A DNA stretch of 64,000 nucleotides. It comes from Chloroflexota bacterium. GTDB taxonomy: Bacteria > Chloroflexota > Anaerolineae > Anaerolineales > Villigracilaceae. How positions within the stretch are numbered: the stretch's first letter is position 1; every line of letters starts with the position of its first letter. A model generated the notes under the pieces. That model searched no databases and was not told the origin of the DNA. It saw only the letters and a list, made by a program, of their open reading frames with translations. Made by a program: the position numbers and the translations under genes. The stretch spans positions 120,753 through 184,752 of the forward strand of contig JAPLGS010000107.1 of the NCBI GenBank assembly GCA_026390015.1. The letters run 5' to 3'. Shown here piece after piece: positions 34,387 to 43,606 of this stretch.

Positions 34387-35943
34387 TTACCTGATCTTTT
34401 TTTCCAACTCTGCAAGCCAAGCTAGCGGCCTGCTCCAACGTATCCGTTCCTGCACGCCAGCCTGGTCTTTCTTTGGTTTGTCCCATTTTGGGCCAGGCGG
34501 ACCTGATTCATCATTCAGCATGCTCTTCACCCCCCACAATCCTTTATATTGTACCCAATCAGGCTCAGAATTCAATAGCACGCGCTGCCATTCTTTAACA
34601 TTTGGGTACATTGTCTCACGATCAGAAAGGGTACGTTTGAGATAACTACTTGATCTCAAAATCCTTTCGCGCAAAGTATCTCCTTGAAATCCCAAACGAA
34701 AACCATCTCCTGAAGCCAGCTCCATGGGCAGGCTGATCACATAATGGTCCACTTCATCGCGCAAATTAATAAATGCATCCTCGGCAAGAAAAGCTGTGTG
34801 TTTTATGGAAATTTCCTGCAACGCGATCTGGCGGGCTTTTTGATTCTGGTTGAACAATAAAAATAGATAATGGATCAGGCCATCGGTCCAGAAAAGCAGG
34901 CGTTGTAATCTGCCTGGTTTATACATACTCGGTGAGCGGATCACTTCAGGTTTGCTATAATTTGCATGCGATCCAAGCGCAACATAGACAACAGGATGCA
35001 GCGTGAGAATCCCCTGCTTATTCACTGCCTTGATAACTGTCTGCCATTTTTCGATGCTGCCCGCGCCATGTTGAGAGAACAAAACAGAGTATGGCAAATC
35101 GTTCTTAAGATAGACAGCCACCATCTCCCAATCTCCTTCGTGATGATTGATGCCATTCACCGCCAGACGCCAGTCGTTGAACGCATAAAAGAAATGATAT
35201 TGCAGGATTGTCCATTTATTTTTTTGTTCATCCATCTCATATAATATACGACCATAATACACAGGTGCGGGTTCTTCTTTTAAAATTTTAATGTATTGCA
35301 AATATGCTTCCTGAGCGATCTTTTCAGTAGCTTGTGAAAGCATATCCATGATCATTCCAGGACCTTCAGGGATGATACGCTCAAGAATAAATTTCATAGT
35401 GCGAACGGAAAAATAAAAAAGGATGATCAAATAGATCGGAAGCAAAATAAGGTATTCCACGGTCAGGCTTAAAAATTCTCTGGGATGAATAAAAAACCAG
35501 ATCGGCGCGATCTCGAGTACAACAAAGAATATGGCGGCCAACGCAGCCGGGATAATTCGCAATCGAATTGGAGATGCAAGCATAAAGATGATCAAAGCTG
35601 TGAGCAGTGAAAATGGAATGGCAGTTTCCACACCCGCCAAGCCTGCAGCACTCCACGCCGCCACGATGCCTATCACGGAAAGCACACCCCACCACACCCA
35701 CGCATCTGAATCATTGAGCGGTTTGTTAACGAAACGCAGAAAATACTGCTCGCTTTTCAGCCTGCCGATTCGTTTAATCAAAGGCTCGTTCAAATGTGCA
35801 AATGATTCCGCCGCTCCATGCGGCCCACTTGGAAAGATCGAACATTGTTCCAAATACGGCTCGACCGCCATCGGAAAAAAGCGTTCGCTTTTTGCGAAAC
35901 GAAGCACAGGCTCATATTTTTCAAGCAACTCAAGATCGGTCAC
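34387..35943 (-). CDS. Vps62-like domain membrane protein
   Basis: The GTG at 35941-35943 follows AGAGG and opens at VTDLELLEKYEPVLRFA, the natural domain start, giving 518 residues. An ATG-less frame extends further upstream but overlaps galK. Residues ~95-210 contain three or four membrane segments. The soluble parts show YEPVLRFAKSERFFPM, then NHHEGDWEMVAVYL and VVYVALGSHANYS, the paired H-x-GDWE and GSHxxY motifs of the Vps62/DUF946 family first named in fungi and plants. That combination of a split Vps62-like fold and inserted helices is unusual. The biochemical role is unknown. It is divergent from galK with only 29 bases between starts. Confidence 0.7.
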   Translation of the reverse strand: MTDLELLEKYEPVLRFAKSERFFPMAVEPYLEQCSIFPSGPHGAAESFAHLNEPLIKRIGRLKSEQYFLRFVNKPLNDSDAWVWWGVLSVIGIVAAWSAAGLAGVETAIPFSLLTALIIFMLASPIRLRIIPAALAAIFFVVLEIAPIWFFIHPREFLSLTVEYLILLPIYLIILFYFSVRTMKFILERIIPEGPGMIMDMLSQATEKIAQEAYLQYIKILKEEPAPVYYGRILYEMDEQKNKWTILQYHFFYAFNDWRLAVNGINHHEGDWEMVAVYLKNDLPYSVLFSQHGAGSIEKWQTVIKAVNKQGILTLHPVVYVALGSHANYSKPEVIRSPSMYKPGRLQRLLFWTDGLIHYLFLLFNQNQKARQIALQEISIKHTAFLAEDAFINLRDEVDHYVISLPMELASGDGFRLGFQGDTLRERILRSSSYLKRTLSDRETMYPNVKEWQRVLLNSEPDWVQYKGLWGVKSMLNDESGPPGPKWDKPKKDQAGVQERIRWSRPLAWLAELEKKIR

Positions 35944-35972
35944 ACAACCTCTGTTATGGTATAAAAGCGGAT

Positions 35973-37118
35973 ATGGATAATAAAACACTCAAGCGATCTT
36001 TTGCAACCTATTTTAACTCCAAACCTGAATTTATCGTTCGGGCGCCAGGACGTGTAAACCTGATTGGTGAGCACACAGATTATAACGATGGATTTGTCCT
36101 GCCGATGGCAATTGACCGGGCTGTTTGGATAGCACTCACTCCCCGGGCGGATTCGCACATCCACATCCGCTCTTTGGACCTTGAAACTGATTCTGCATTC
36201 GATTTAAGTGACCTCACGAAGAGTGAAGGTTGGGCCGAATATATCAAAGGGGTTGCATATGAATTACGAAATGCGGGTTATCAATTACGCGGCTTCGACG
36301 CAGTCATGACCGGGGATGTGCCACGCGGAGCAGGCTTATCATCCTCTGCGGCGGTGGAACTTGCAACGGCGCGCGCTTTTGCAGCAGCCTCAGCCTTTGC
36401 ATGGGATGCGCCGAAGATGGCAAGACTCGCACAAAAAGCAGAGAATGAATGGGTCGGTGTCAACTGCGGCATCATGGATCAAATGGCGAGCGCGGCTTGC
36501 AGGGAAGGATATGCTTTATTTTTAGATTGCCGTTCACTCGAACATCAACATGCACCTTTGCCTGCAGGCATATCTATCATAATATTAGACACATCCACAA
36601 GACGCGGATTGGTGGATTCAGCCTATAACGAGAGACGTAATCAATGCGAAGAAGCAGCGCGCTGGTTTGGAGTGAAAGCGTTAAGAGATGTGAGCGTGCA
36701 AGAGTTTGAAAGAGAAACCATCAAAGCAAAAAATATTAGCGCTGTTGTATTAAAACGCGCCAGGCACATCATTACAGAAAACGCGCGCGTGTTGGAAGCG
36801 GTTGAAGTCATGAAAGCGGGAAACATAAAACGGCTGGGAGAATTATTTAATGCCAGTCACGAAAGCCTGCGCGATGATTTTGAAGTGACAAATGAGGCGC
36901 TCAATATCATGGTCACCTGCGCGCGGGAACAGGAAAGTTGTTTAGGTGCACGTATGACGGGCGCAGGCTTTGGTGGTTGCGCTGTGGCATTAGTTAGCAA
37001 AGAAAACGCTCAAGAGTTCACAAAATCTGTTTCTAGCGCATACAGGCAGAAGTCGGGTTTGGAAGCGAGTATATATGTTTGCAAGGCAAACGAGGGAGCA
37101 AGCGTTGTGGAAAGCTAA
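35973..37118 (+). CDS. galK: Galactokinase
   Basis: GalK phosphorylates galactose at C1, the entry to the Leloir pathway. From the ATG at 35973 it has 381 residues. It shows all GHMP-kinase landmarks: the galactokinase signature GRVNLIGEHTDYNDGFVLP, the ATP loop PRGAGLSSSAAVE, and the C-terminal GARMTGAGFGGCAVAL. A TATAAA at 35960-35965 ends 7 bases before the ATG, so the message may be leaderless; no clear ribosome site is seen. A longer frame upstream overlaps the divergent gene and is rejected. No other gal gene is in the window. Confidence 0.96.
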   Translation: MDNKTLKRSFATYFNSKPEFIVRAPGRVNLIGEHTDYNDGFVLPMAIDRAVWIALTPRADSHIHIRSLDLETDSAFDLSDLTKSEGWAEYIKGVAYELRNAGYQLRGFDAVMTGDVPRGAGLSSSAAVELATARAFAAASAFAWDAPKMARLAQKAENEWVGVNCGIMDQMASAACREGYALFLDCRSLEHQHAPLPAGISIIILDTSTRRGLVDSAYNERRNQCEEAARWFGVKALRDVSVQEFERETIKAKNISAVVLKRARHIITENARVLEAVEVMKAGNIKRLGELFNASHESLRDDFEVTNEALNIMVTCAREQESCLGARMTGAGFGGCAVALVSKENAQEFTKSVSSAYRQKSGLEASIYVCKANEGASVVES

Positions 37119-37146
37119 TACAATATCAGCGCAATCAGAACAAAAA

Positions 37147-37173
37147 AAATGGACACGTTTTGCGTGTCCATTT
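37147..37173. terminator. Bidirectional terminator between galK and the ATP-grasp gene
   Basis: AAATGGACACG (37147-37157) and CGTGTCCATTT (37163-37173) form an 11-bp stem with a 5-base loop, flanked by an A-run and a T-run. It lies 28 bases after galK and 5 bases after the convergent gene's stop. Confidence 0.9.
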
Positions 37174-37178
37174 TTATA

Positions 37179-38198
37179 TTAGCTGTATGCCATCTGTTCA
37201 ACTTCAATCGCGCGCTTGCGGGTCTGACGCTTGATGATCTTTTCGGCCGCAATGCGAGTCTGTCGATTTTGAGCATTCCGAATCATCAACTTCATGAATT
37301 TGGTATGGTTGGTCGGATCATTGAGCAGGGAGAAATCTGCCGAACCTGGTTCGTGAGGTGGATAAAAAATTCCACAGTTGGGATTGATCTCGAGCATGTG
37401 GATCACACCCTCAGCGTCCATGCGATAATCGCAGCGGGCATACCCATTGCCGCCCAATTCCCTGAAAACACGCATGGTCTGCTCGCGTAAAACTTTTTCG
37501 ATCTTCGGATCATTTACCACAGCGACAGACATCTTTTCGTATTCAATCCACTTCATATCATAATGCTTAAAGGATTCGCCGCTTGGAAAAATAAATTCCA
37601 CCGGCGTAAATGTAAATGCCTTCCTGGAGTCATCAGGATTCTCTGCGATCAGGCAGGTGAACTCTCGCCCTTCTATGAACTCTTCGATCAACGCGCGACC
37701 GAACTCATTAATTTCAACTTGCAATTGTTCACGCAACTGATCGACGGTTTCAACGCGCGAGTTGCGGCGAATACCTACACTGGCATACCCATGCGGGGGT
37801 TTCACCAGCATCGGGAAACTCAAACGCTTTGCAACTTTCTCGGCATCTTCAACGCGATTTACGAACATCCAATTTGGCGTGGGAACGGAAACGCGCCGGG
37901 CCGCATTCTTCATTTCGTCACGGGTGGGATCAAAGAATTTTGAATCGGCCCCGGAAAAAGCGACATTAAACTTCTCGAGCGCGTGTACGAGCGCAATACC
38001 TGAAAGCGCATCATCGGCAGTTCCATCACACAAGTTGATGAAGACGTCAACACCTTCACCCATAAGATCAAGAATTTGTCTTTCAACATTTTTCGGGCCC
38101 ACAAGATGCTGCTTCCAGCGATATCCATTCATGTAAGGTGATGGATTATAAGGAATATCGTTTTCGTCTGGAACGCTTGTTAATACACAGATATACAT
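37179..38198 (-). CDS. ATP-grasp ligase, D-Ala-D-Ala ligase-like
   Basis: This 339-residue protein has the ATP-grasp fold: FPMLVKPPHGYASVGIRR (nucleotide loop), ALIEEFIEGREFTCLI (second lobe) and MLEINPNCGIFYPPHEPGSADF, the acidic metal-binding end. It resembles D-alanine ligases but is shorter, lacks the GGRSGEHDV opening of Ddl, and ends in a basic tail. Members of this group join a carboxylate to an amine in natural-product or peptide-tag synthesis; the substrate is not known. AAGGAAAAAT before the ATG supports the start. It stands alone between an AT-rich region and a terminator, next to galK. Confidence 0.8.
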   Translation of the reverse strand: MYICVLTSVPDENDIPYNPSPYMNGYRWKQHLVGPKNVERQILDLMGEGVDVFINLCDGTADDALSGIALVHALEKFNVAFSGADSKFFDPTRDEMKNAARRVSVPTPNWMFVNRVEDAEKVAKRLSFPMLVKPPHGYASVGIRRNSRVETVDQLREQLQVEINEFGRALIEEFIEGREFTCLIAENPDDSRKAFTFTPVEFIFPSGESFKHYDMKWIEYEKMSVAVVNDPKIEKVLREQTMRVFRELGGNGYARCDYRMDAEGVIHMLEINPNCGIFYPPHEPGSADFSLLNDPTNHTKFMKLMIRNAQNRQTRIAAEKIIKRQTRKRAIEVEQMAYS

Positions 38199-38417
38199 AT
38201 TTTTCCTTTTTTGTTATCAACTAATTGTTGATTTGATTTTTTAGATCAGTAAATATATATCAATTTCATCGAATCATATTTATTTATTTATTAATTTATA
38301 TCCATTGTATCTAACTATTGATTTATGTAAAGGGTTTTAAGCATACAGTTTTCTTAATATATTCAAGGTCTTTTATTTGCTTTGTTGTATTATTTCTTTA
38401 AGGTTATTAAGGTATTT
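38199..38417. other. AT-rich intergenic region upstream of the ATP-grasp gene
   Basis: This gap is far richer in A and T than its surroundings, with runs such as ATTTATTTATTTATTAATTTAT. It must hold the promoter of the ATP-grasp gene. I saw no repeat, RNA gene or convincing -35/-10 pair. The composition may indicate silenced, curved or foreign DNA. Confidence 0.6.
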
Positions 38418-38451
38418 AAGAAAAGCAGTGCAAGACGACGTCCTGCACTGC
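38418..38451 (-). terminator. Terminator of the GH4 gene
   Basis: GCAGTGCA (38425-38432) pairs with TGCACTGC (38444-38451), extended inside by GAC/GTC after one mismatch. On the minus strand the stem is followed by TTTTCTT. It lies about 35 bases after the GH4 stop. Confidence 0.85.
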
Positions 38452-38485
38452 CTGTATTTATTCCGCTTTATATTAATTTAATGAT

Positions 38486-39874
38486 CTATGACTTCCAAAA
38501 TTGTGGTACATGTTCTCTATACGTCATCAAGTATTCATCAAGAATAAGTTTTGCTGAATCAAGATCACGTATGATGGGATCAAGTAATAAACATTGCAAT
38601 GCTTTTTCATGGTTTCCTTCCACTGCCGCATCAACACCCAATTGCGCGGTTATTAATTCCCGACGACACAATTCAGCGACAGGTTCAGGCAATGCGCCAA
38701 CATGCACCGGATGAATACCCGCGCCGTCGACCATGACGGGTGTCTCAACAATTGTATTTAATGGCAGGTTGGAAATCTGTCCCGTGTTGGGCAGGTTTGC
38801 CGCGAGATGATAATGATTGCCTGCACAGGAAATATTTTCGATGATCTCCAGGGCGCCTTCAGAATCTGTATCCAGCAGGCTTTCAATGGATGTACTGCCA
38901 TTCGCCATTTCATTCAAGCGGTCCAAGCTAAAATCTCGCAAACCGGCCATCATTTGCCAATCATATAGGCGAATATTGAATCTTTCCCATGGTTTGGTGA
39001 CCGGATCGCTCATCCACGGGAGATATTCACAGAGGTGAGTATCTCCGGGAATCGGGAACAGGCCAAAGTCATGAAAGATGCGGCGCGTCAGCGGTTCAAA
39101 TTTTTCATCCAATTCGAAAAATCGTTTTTTCAAAAGTGGATAGAGATCCTCGCCAGTGCGTTTATCGTGAACGGAAATGATCCACGAAAAATGATTTGTG
39201 CCCGCCGCACGGATATCAATCAGCGGAACGGTCTGATGAATTACCATCTGTTGAAGCGGATGCTGTAATACATCCGCGTGCATGCCTTCAAGACCGTCAG
39301 GCACTTGGATGCCAAGATCTTTCGCAAGCGCCACCCCAACCATGTCGTAGCCCGTGTAAATTTGATGACACAAACCAACCACTTTAATCTTGCTATGGCG
39401 ATTGACCGCGTCACAAATACGTACCATTGGGTTTGTGAAATTAATGAACCATGCATCGGGGCAAGCCTGTTCCATGTCATGCACAATTTCCATGAGCGGC
39501 ATGATGTTACGGGCTGTGTGAATAAATCCGCCGGGACCGCCGTTCTCTGCATACGGTTGATGCACGCCATATTTTAATGTGATGTCATAATCTGATTTCC
39601 ATAGTTCTTCGCGCGGACCCACTTCTATTGCAGAGACAACAAAATTTGCGCCAACAAGCGCATCTTTATGATTTGCATGTGCGCTGATGTTGAAATTCGA
39701 ATCCCATTCCTTGTTCAATCGATTCGCAAGGCGGTACACAATGTCAAGGCTTTGCGTGTTGCGATCCACCAATCGTAAGGCGGAACCTTTTAATTTTTTT
39801 GAACGAAGAATGGCAGAGAGTGTATTTTCGCCAAACGATGCGCTGCCTGCACCGATGACAGTGATGATGGTCAT
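38486..39874 (-). CDS. Glycoside hydrolase family 4 (alpha-glycosidase type)
   Basis: GH4 enzymes cleave alpha- or beta-glycosides by an oxidation-elimination route that needs NAD and a divalent metal. The 462 residues start with the NAD motif VIGAGSASFG. They then show INFTNPMVRICDAV, the metal-binding cysteine and histidine in GLCHQIYTG, and AAGTNHFSWI with a second metal histidine. These place it in the alpha-galactosidase/alpha-glucosidase branch; the sugar is not certain. AAGGAG stands before the ATG and a terminator follows the stop. The nearby galK would suit an alpha-galactosidase, but the genes are not in one operon. Confidence 0.93.
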   Translation of the reverse strand: MTIITVIGAGSASFGENTLSAILRSKKLKGSALRLVDRNTQSLDIVYRLANRLNKEWDSNFNISAHANHKDALVGANFVVSAIEVGPREELWKSDYDITLKYGVHQPYAENGGPGGFIHTARNIMPLMEIVHDMEQACPDAWFINFTNPMVRICDAVNRHSKIKVVGLCHQIYTGYDMVGVALAKDLGIQVPDGLEGMHADVLQHPLQQMVIHQTVPLIDIRAAGTNHFSWIISVHDKRTGEDLYPLLKKRFFELDEKFEPLTRRIFHDFGLFPIPGDTHLCEYLPWMSDPVTKPWERFNIRLYDWQMMAGLRDFSLDRLNEMANGSTSIESLLDTDSEGALEIIENISCAGNHYHLAANLPNTGQISNLPLNTIVETPVMVDGAGIHPVHVGALPEPVAELCRRELITAQLGVDAAVEGNHEKALQCLLLDPIIRDLDSAKLILDEYLMTYREHVPQFWKS

Positions 39875-39930
39875 GGAAAACTCCTTTTGATGGAAATTCG
39901 CAGATTAACCAAATTCAAAAATGCATGTAT

Positions 39931-39961
39931 AAAAAAGCGCGTTGGGATTCTCCAACGTGCC
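39931..39961 (-). terminator. Terminator of the ABC exporter operon
   Basis: On the minus strand GCACGTTGG and CCAACGCGC form a stem with one internal mismatch, followed by six T. It lies about 20 bases after the last gene of the exporter operon. Confidence 0.85.
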
Positions 39962-39981
39962 AATTGTACTTCTTCGATCCG

Positions 39982-40815
39982 TCACGGAGTGGTTTTTATT
40001 TCCACTTCAACGGTCATACCCCATAACAATCCAACGGGTTGTTCATTCAATTCAATGGTGACTGGATAAACCACATCCCCGCCAACAGTTTTAGAAATGG
40101 GAGAGATGCGAATCACTTGACCAGCGACGGTCACATCCAATGCTTCGATATAAACATTTACAGCTTGACCAATTTTCACGCGGGCAATATCACGCTCGCC
40201 AAGATCGGTAGTTTCTATTTTCATATTATTCAAGGTTGCCAAAGTGATGACAGCCTGGTCAGCTTGAACAAATTCGCCGGGAATCACATCTATGGAAGCT
40301 ACCATTCCGTCGAAAGGAGCGAGCAGGGTATTCTGCGAAAGGTTGGCAGCGGCGGAATCCAGTACGGCTTTTGCCTGGTCTGCTTTAGACAGTGCTTTCA
40401 GATACACTTCCCTTGGAAGGCTATACCATTTTACAGCGCCGGTGTTGGGATTAACATATTTAACCTTATCTGCATTTTGCAATTCGGCAGCGAGGCTTTT
40501 TGAAGCGTAATCCTGTTCGGCAGCAGTTACCGCAAACTCCAGGTCAGGCGTATCTAAAACAATGAGCGACTGCCCTGCTTTTATCTGCTCGCCTTCACTG
40601 ACGGGGATTTCTTTAACAAGCGCTGAGATGGTAAATCCCAATTGAGAAACTTGAACGGGTAGAACCTTCGCAGAGGCGATCACAATGTTAGGGTCGGAGA
40701 CCACAACGGTTTCTGCAACAGCGGTTATAGCCGGAGAGACCGCAGCAAGAGTTGGATTTCCACCACAAGCTGTCAGGATGATGGTGAATAAAGTTAGCCA
40801 GATCAATCTTTTCAT
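39982..40815 (-). CDS. Lipoprotein membrane-fusion (HlyD-type) adaptor, second copy
   Basis: The ATG at 40813-40815 (MKRLIWLTLF) follows GGGGAG and begins a lipoprotein signal with the lipobox LTAC, so the 277-residue protein is anchored outside the membrane. The biotinyl-lipoyl-like halves (VKEIPVSEGEQIKAGQSLIVLDT and LLAPFDGMVASIDVIPGEFVQ) flank a short helical hairpin. The C-terminal barrel has TVGGDVVYPVTIEL. It is paralogous to the upstream adaptor: both share ETTDL-x-ER, VKIGQ, GGDVVY and P-x-GLLWGM. It is the last gene of the exporter operon. Confidence 0.9.
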   Translation of the reverse strand: MKRLIWLTLFTIILTACGGNPTLAAVSPAITAVAETVVVSDPNIVIASAKVLPVQVSQLGFTISALVKEIPVSEGEQIKAGQSLIVLDTPDLEFAVTAAEQDYASKSLAAELQNADKVKYVNPNTGAVKWYSLPREVYLKALSKADQAKAVLDSAAANLSQNTLLAPFDGMVASIDVIPGEFVQADQAVITLATLNNMKIETTDLGERDIARVKIGQAVNVYIEALDVTVAGQVIRISPISKTVGGDVVYPVTIELNEQPVGLLWGMTVEVEIKTTP

Positions 40816-40828
40816 TTTTATCTCCCCG

Positions 40829-41656
40829 TTAATTTTCGACGAGGATTTCAACATCTGCGCTCATGCCCCAGAGTAAGCCCTCAGGCTGTTGATCAAAATC
40901 AACTGTCGCTTTGTAGACTACATCCCCACCAAGGGTGGAGGAAATGCGCGAAACATCCGCAACCTTGCATTTGTAAACCTGACCCAAAGCATCAATAAAT
41001 ACATTGACAGACTGCCCAATTTTTACTTTGGGTATATTACGTTCGCTCAAATCTGTTGTTTCAATGCGATATCTGCTCAGGTCACCGAGCACGAGTACAA
41101 CCTCGCCGGGCGTTACTGTTTCAGAGGGGGAAATGTTTACAGAGACAACCGTTCCAGCAAACGGCGCGGTCAGATTCGATTGCGCATTCAAGGTTGCTTT
41201 TGCTGAATCAACCAAAGCCTGGGCGCGGGCGATATCGTTTTCCACGACTTCAATATGTTTCTGAGTAGGCGCACAACCCACCCGGCAACCCGAAAGACGA
41301 ATCAAATATTTGAGTTCAATCTCTGAATACGTCAGATTGGCTTCAGCCTCTTTAACTTTTGCTTCCAGAATTGATGTATCCAATACGACAAGGATCTGCC
41401 CTGCTTCGACTTTATCCCCAACCTCTATGTTGACCGAGGTTACACGTCCAACGGATGGAAAGGAAAGTCGCGCTTCGCTCAGTGGAACGACAACCGCTGA
41501 AGCAGAAACTACATCTCCGCCACTTGGCCGTGGATTTGATGAAGGTATATTCTGATCAAGCGATATTGTTGGTATTGCGGTTGGCGCGGCTGATGATCCG
41601 CAGGCGGCTACTGTAAGCGCCAAAATGCTAATTACTATCGAAAAAACTTTAGTCAT
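40829..41656 (-). CDS. Lipoprotein membrane-fusion (HlyD-type) adaptor, first copy
   Basis: This 275-residue protein has a lipoprotein signal ending in VAAC, a Ser/Pro-rich linker, and an HlyD/MacA-like fold (VNIEVGDKVEAGQILVVLDTS ... LTAPFAGTVVSVNISPSETV). The hairpin carries a Cys pair (SGCRVGCAP) absent from the paralogue downstream. It should connect the MacB-like ABC transporter to an extracellular or envelope site. The gap to the next adaptor is 13 bases, and the ABC ATPase gene ends 19 bases upstream. Confidence 0.9.
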   Translation of the reverse strand: MTKVFSIVISILALTVAACGSSAAPTAIPTISLDQNIPSSNPRPSGGDVVSASAVVVPLSEARLSFPSVGRVTSVNIEVGDKVEAGQILVVLDTSILEAKVKEAEANLTYSEIELKYLIRLSGCRVGCAPTQKHIEVVENDIARAQALVDSAKATLNAQSNLTAPFAGTVVSVNISPSETVTPGEVVLVLGDLSRYRIETTDLSERNIPKVKIGQSVNVFIDALGQVYKCKVADVSRISSTLGGDVVYKATVDFDQQPEGLLWGMSADVEILVEN

Positions 41657-41675
41657 AAACTTTAATCTCCAAACT

Positions 41676-42368
41676 TTATTTTTTAACGGGTTTGCTTTCT
41701 TTTTCTATCAAACCATCCTGCAATGTGACGACTCGTCTCGCATAATTAATTACACGCGGATCATGTGTGGCGAACACAAAGGTGACGCCCGTATCTTTAT
41801 TCAGCTTCTGCATAATATCCATCACCTGTCTGCCGTTTTCAGTATCAAGGTTGGCGGTGGGTTCATCAGCGAGGATCAAAGCTGGCCTGGGAGCCAAGGC
41901 GCGGGCAATCGCGACGCGCTGTTGTTGTCCGCCGGAGAGTTGGTCTGGACGATTATTTGCACGGTCGGTTAGATCTACCGCCTTGAGCAATTCCATCACA
42001 CGCTCTTTGCGCTCAGCTGTGCCTTGACGATTCAGCAGAAGCGGCATTTCGATATTCTCATATGCGCTCAAGGTTGGGATAAGTGCAAAGAATTGAAATA
42101 TGAAACCAATATTTTCGCGGCGCATGTCGGCGCGCTGATTACGGTTAAGCTTGGTGACATCCTTGCCATTGACGATCACATGCCCCGAAGTTGGCTGGTC
42201 AAGACAGCCGATCATTTGAAGCAGTGTTGTCTTGCCGGAACCGGAAGGTCCGACCAACGAAGTAAACTCTCCGCTTTCAATAGACAGATCAACGCCTTGC
42301 AAAGCACGCGTTTCCAATTTTCCAATTTGATATACACGAGTAACGTTTTCAATTTTTACGACTTCCAT
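41676..42368 (-). CDS. ABC transporter ATP-binding protein (MacB/LolD type)
   Basis: This 230-residue ATPase powers the two FtsX-like permeases upstream. The Walker [12 protein letters not shown], the signature [15 protein letters not shown] and the Walker [15 protein letters not shown] are intact, and the [10 protein letters not shown] entry is typical of MacB/LolD/FtsE proteins. GGAG stands 6 bases before the ATG. It is the third gene of the operon. Confidence 0.95.
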   Translation of the reverse strand: MEVVKIENVTRVYQIGKLETRALQGVDLSIESGEFTSLVGPSGSGKTTLLQMIGCLDQPTSGHVIVNGKDVTKLNRNQRADMRRENIGFIFQFFALIPTLSAYENIEMPLLLNRQGTAERKERVMELLKAVDLTDRANNRPDQLSGGQQQRVAIARALAPRPALILADEPTANLDTENGRQVMDIMQKLNKDTGVTFVFATHDPRVINYARRVVTLQDGLIEKESKPVKK

Positions 42369-42377
42369 TTTGTACTC

Positions 42378-43598
42378 CTATTTTTCAGCGCGCAGGGCGG
42401 CGACCGGTTGCATACGCGACGCCATCACTGCCGGGTAAAACCCAGACAACAACGTGACCACAAAGGTCATGATGGTCAGGTTGATAAGGTTATCCGTGGT
42501 CAATTTGGCGTAGATCGTATCGGTGATCAAAATGCCGCTCAGACCCATGTTGCCGATGTAGAATCCGTTGACGTTGAAATATAGGGTTGCCAACACCCCA
42601 ATGATCAATCCCATGATCACACCACCAACTGCCAGCATGGATGATTCAGCGAGAAACAACATCATGATGCGGTTGCCCCTCATGCCAATCGCGGACAAGA
42701 TTCCAATCTCGCGTGTGCGCTCATAGACCGACATGATCAGCGTATTAATGATGACCGAGGCAGAGATCGCCAGGATGATCAAGTAAAAGATCGAGATGTA
42801 ACTTTGCGCCATTGCCTCATAATCAACGAACAAGGCATTCAAGTCTTTCCATGTTTTGATTTCCAGATTCGAAGAGACATGGAGCGCAGGCAAAACACTA
42901 TCGGTCAGCGCGGTATCTTTGAGCAGAATAAAAATTGTACTGGCATGATTTTCCGTCTGTGTGATCGCTTGCGCTTTTACGAGCGGCAGGAAAACAGTTG
43001 CGCTGTCGAAGCCATATGTGTTGGTTGAGTAGATTCCCTTTACCGTAAAAGTTTGATCTTGCACATTACCATCCGAGGTGTTGAGTGAAAGGCTGACATT
43101 GTCACCTACTTTCAAATTCAATTTATCCGCCATCGGTTTGCCGATCAACACTGCCTCACGATCATCGGGGCTGATGAAATTTCCACTGACGACTCCTTCG
43201 CGGTATGGATCACTTGCGGGTGACAATGGATCAATCCCTGTAATTCTCGCGCCTGCGGATTGAGTCCCTGATGATAGGAATCCGCTTGCATACAGGCGAG
43301 GCGTTACGGCTTTGACCTGATTCAGCGCGCCAATTTGACCTGCGATCTGCTCTGGGTTTTCGATCAGATCCACCCATTTGAGGCTGGATTTGTTTTCATT
43401 ATAAGTAACCGCGCGGATCTGGATGTGCCCGCTTTGAAGTTTGATTGCAGACTCGATCGCACTGCCCATCTCACCTTCGATAACAGATGCCATCAGAATC
43501 AGCAAAGCAAGCCCGGCGCCCACCGCCAATGCAGAGAAAAAGGAACGCCTGCGGTTACGCCCAAGATCGCGGAAAGCCATTTTAAGTATTTGGATCAT
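42378..43598 (-). CDS. ABC transporter permease (FtsX/MacB type), second copy
   Basis: The ATG at 43596-43598 (MIQILKMAFRDLGRNRRR) follows GAGGT that overlaps the upstream stop, giving 406 residues; a TTG start 12 bases upstream is rejected. One N-terminal helix, a large extracellular MacB core domain (residues ~45-265) and three C-terminal helices form the standard permease. The cytoplasmic ERTREIGILSAIGMRGN motif couples to the ATPase. It is related to the permease encoded just upstream, so the exporter is probably a heterodimer. Confidence 0.92.
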   Translation of the reverse strand: MIQILKMAFRDLGRNRRRSFFSALAVGAGLALLILMASVIEGEMGSAIESAIKLQSGHIQIRAVTYNENKSSLKWVDLIENPEQIAGQIGALNQVKAVTPRLYASGFLSSGTQSAGARITGIDPLSPASDPYREGVVSGNFISPDDREAVLIGKPMADKLNLKVGDNVSLSLNTSDGNVQDQTFTVKGIYSTNTYGFDSATVFLPLVKAQAITQTENHASTIFILLKDTALTDSVLPALHVSSNLEIKTWKDLNALFVDYEAMAQSYISIFYLIILAISASVIINTLIMSVYERTREIGILSAIGMRGNRIMMLFLAESSMLAVGGVIMGLIIGVLATLYFNVNGFYIGNMGLSGILITDTIYAKLTTDNLINLTIMTFVVTLLSGFYPAVMASRMQPVAALRAEK

Positions 43599-43606
43599 GA
43601 TATACC

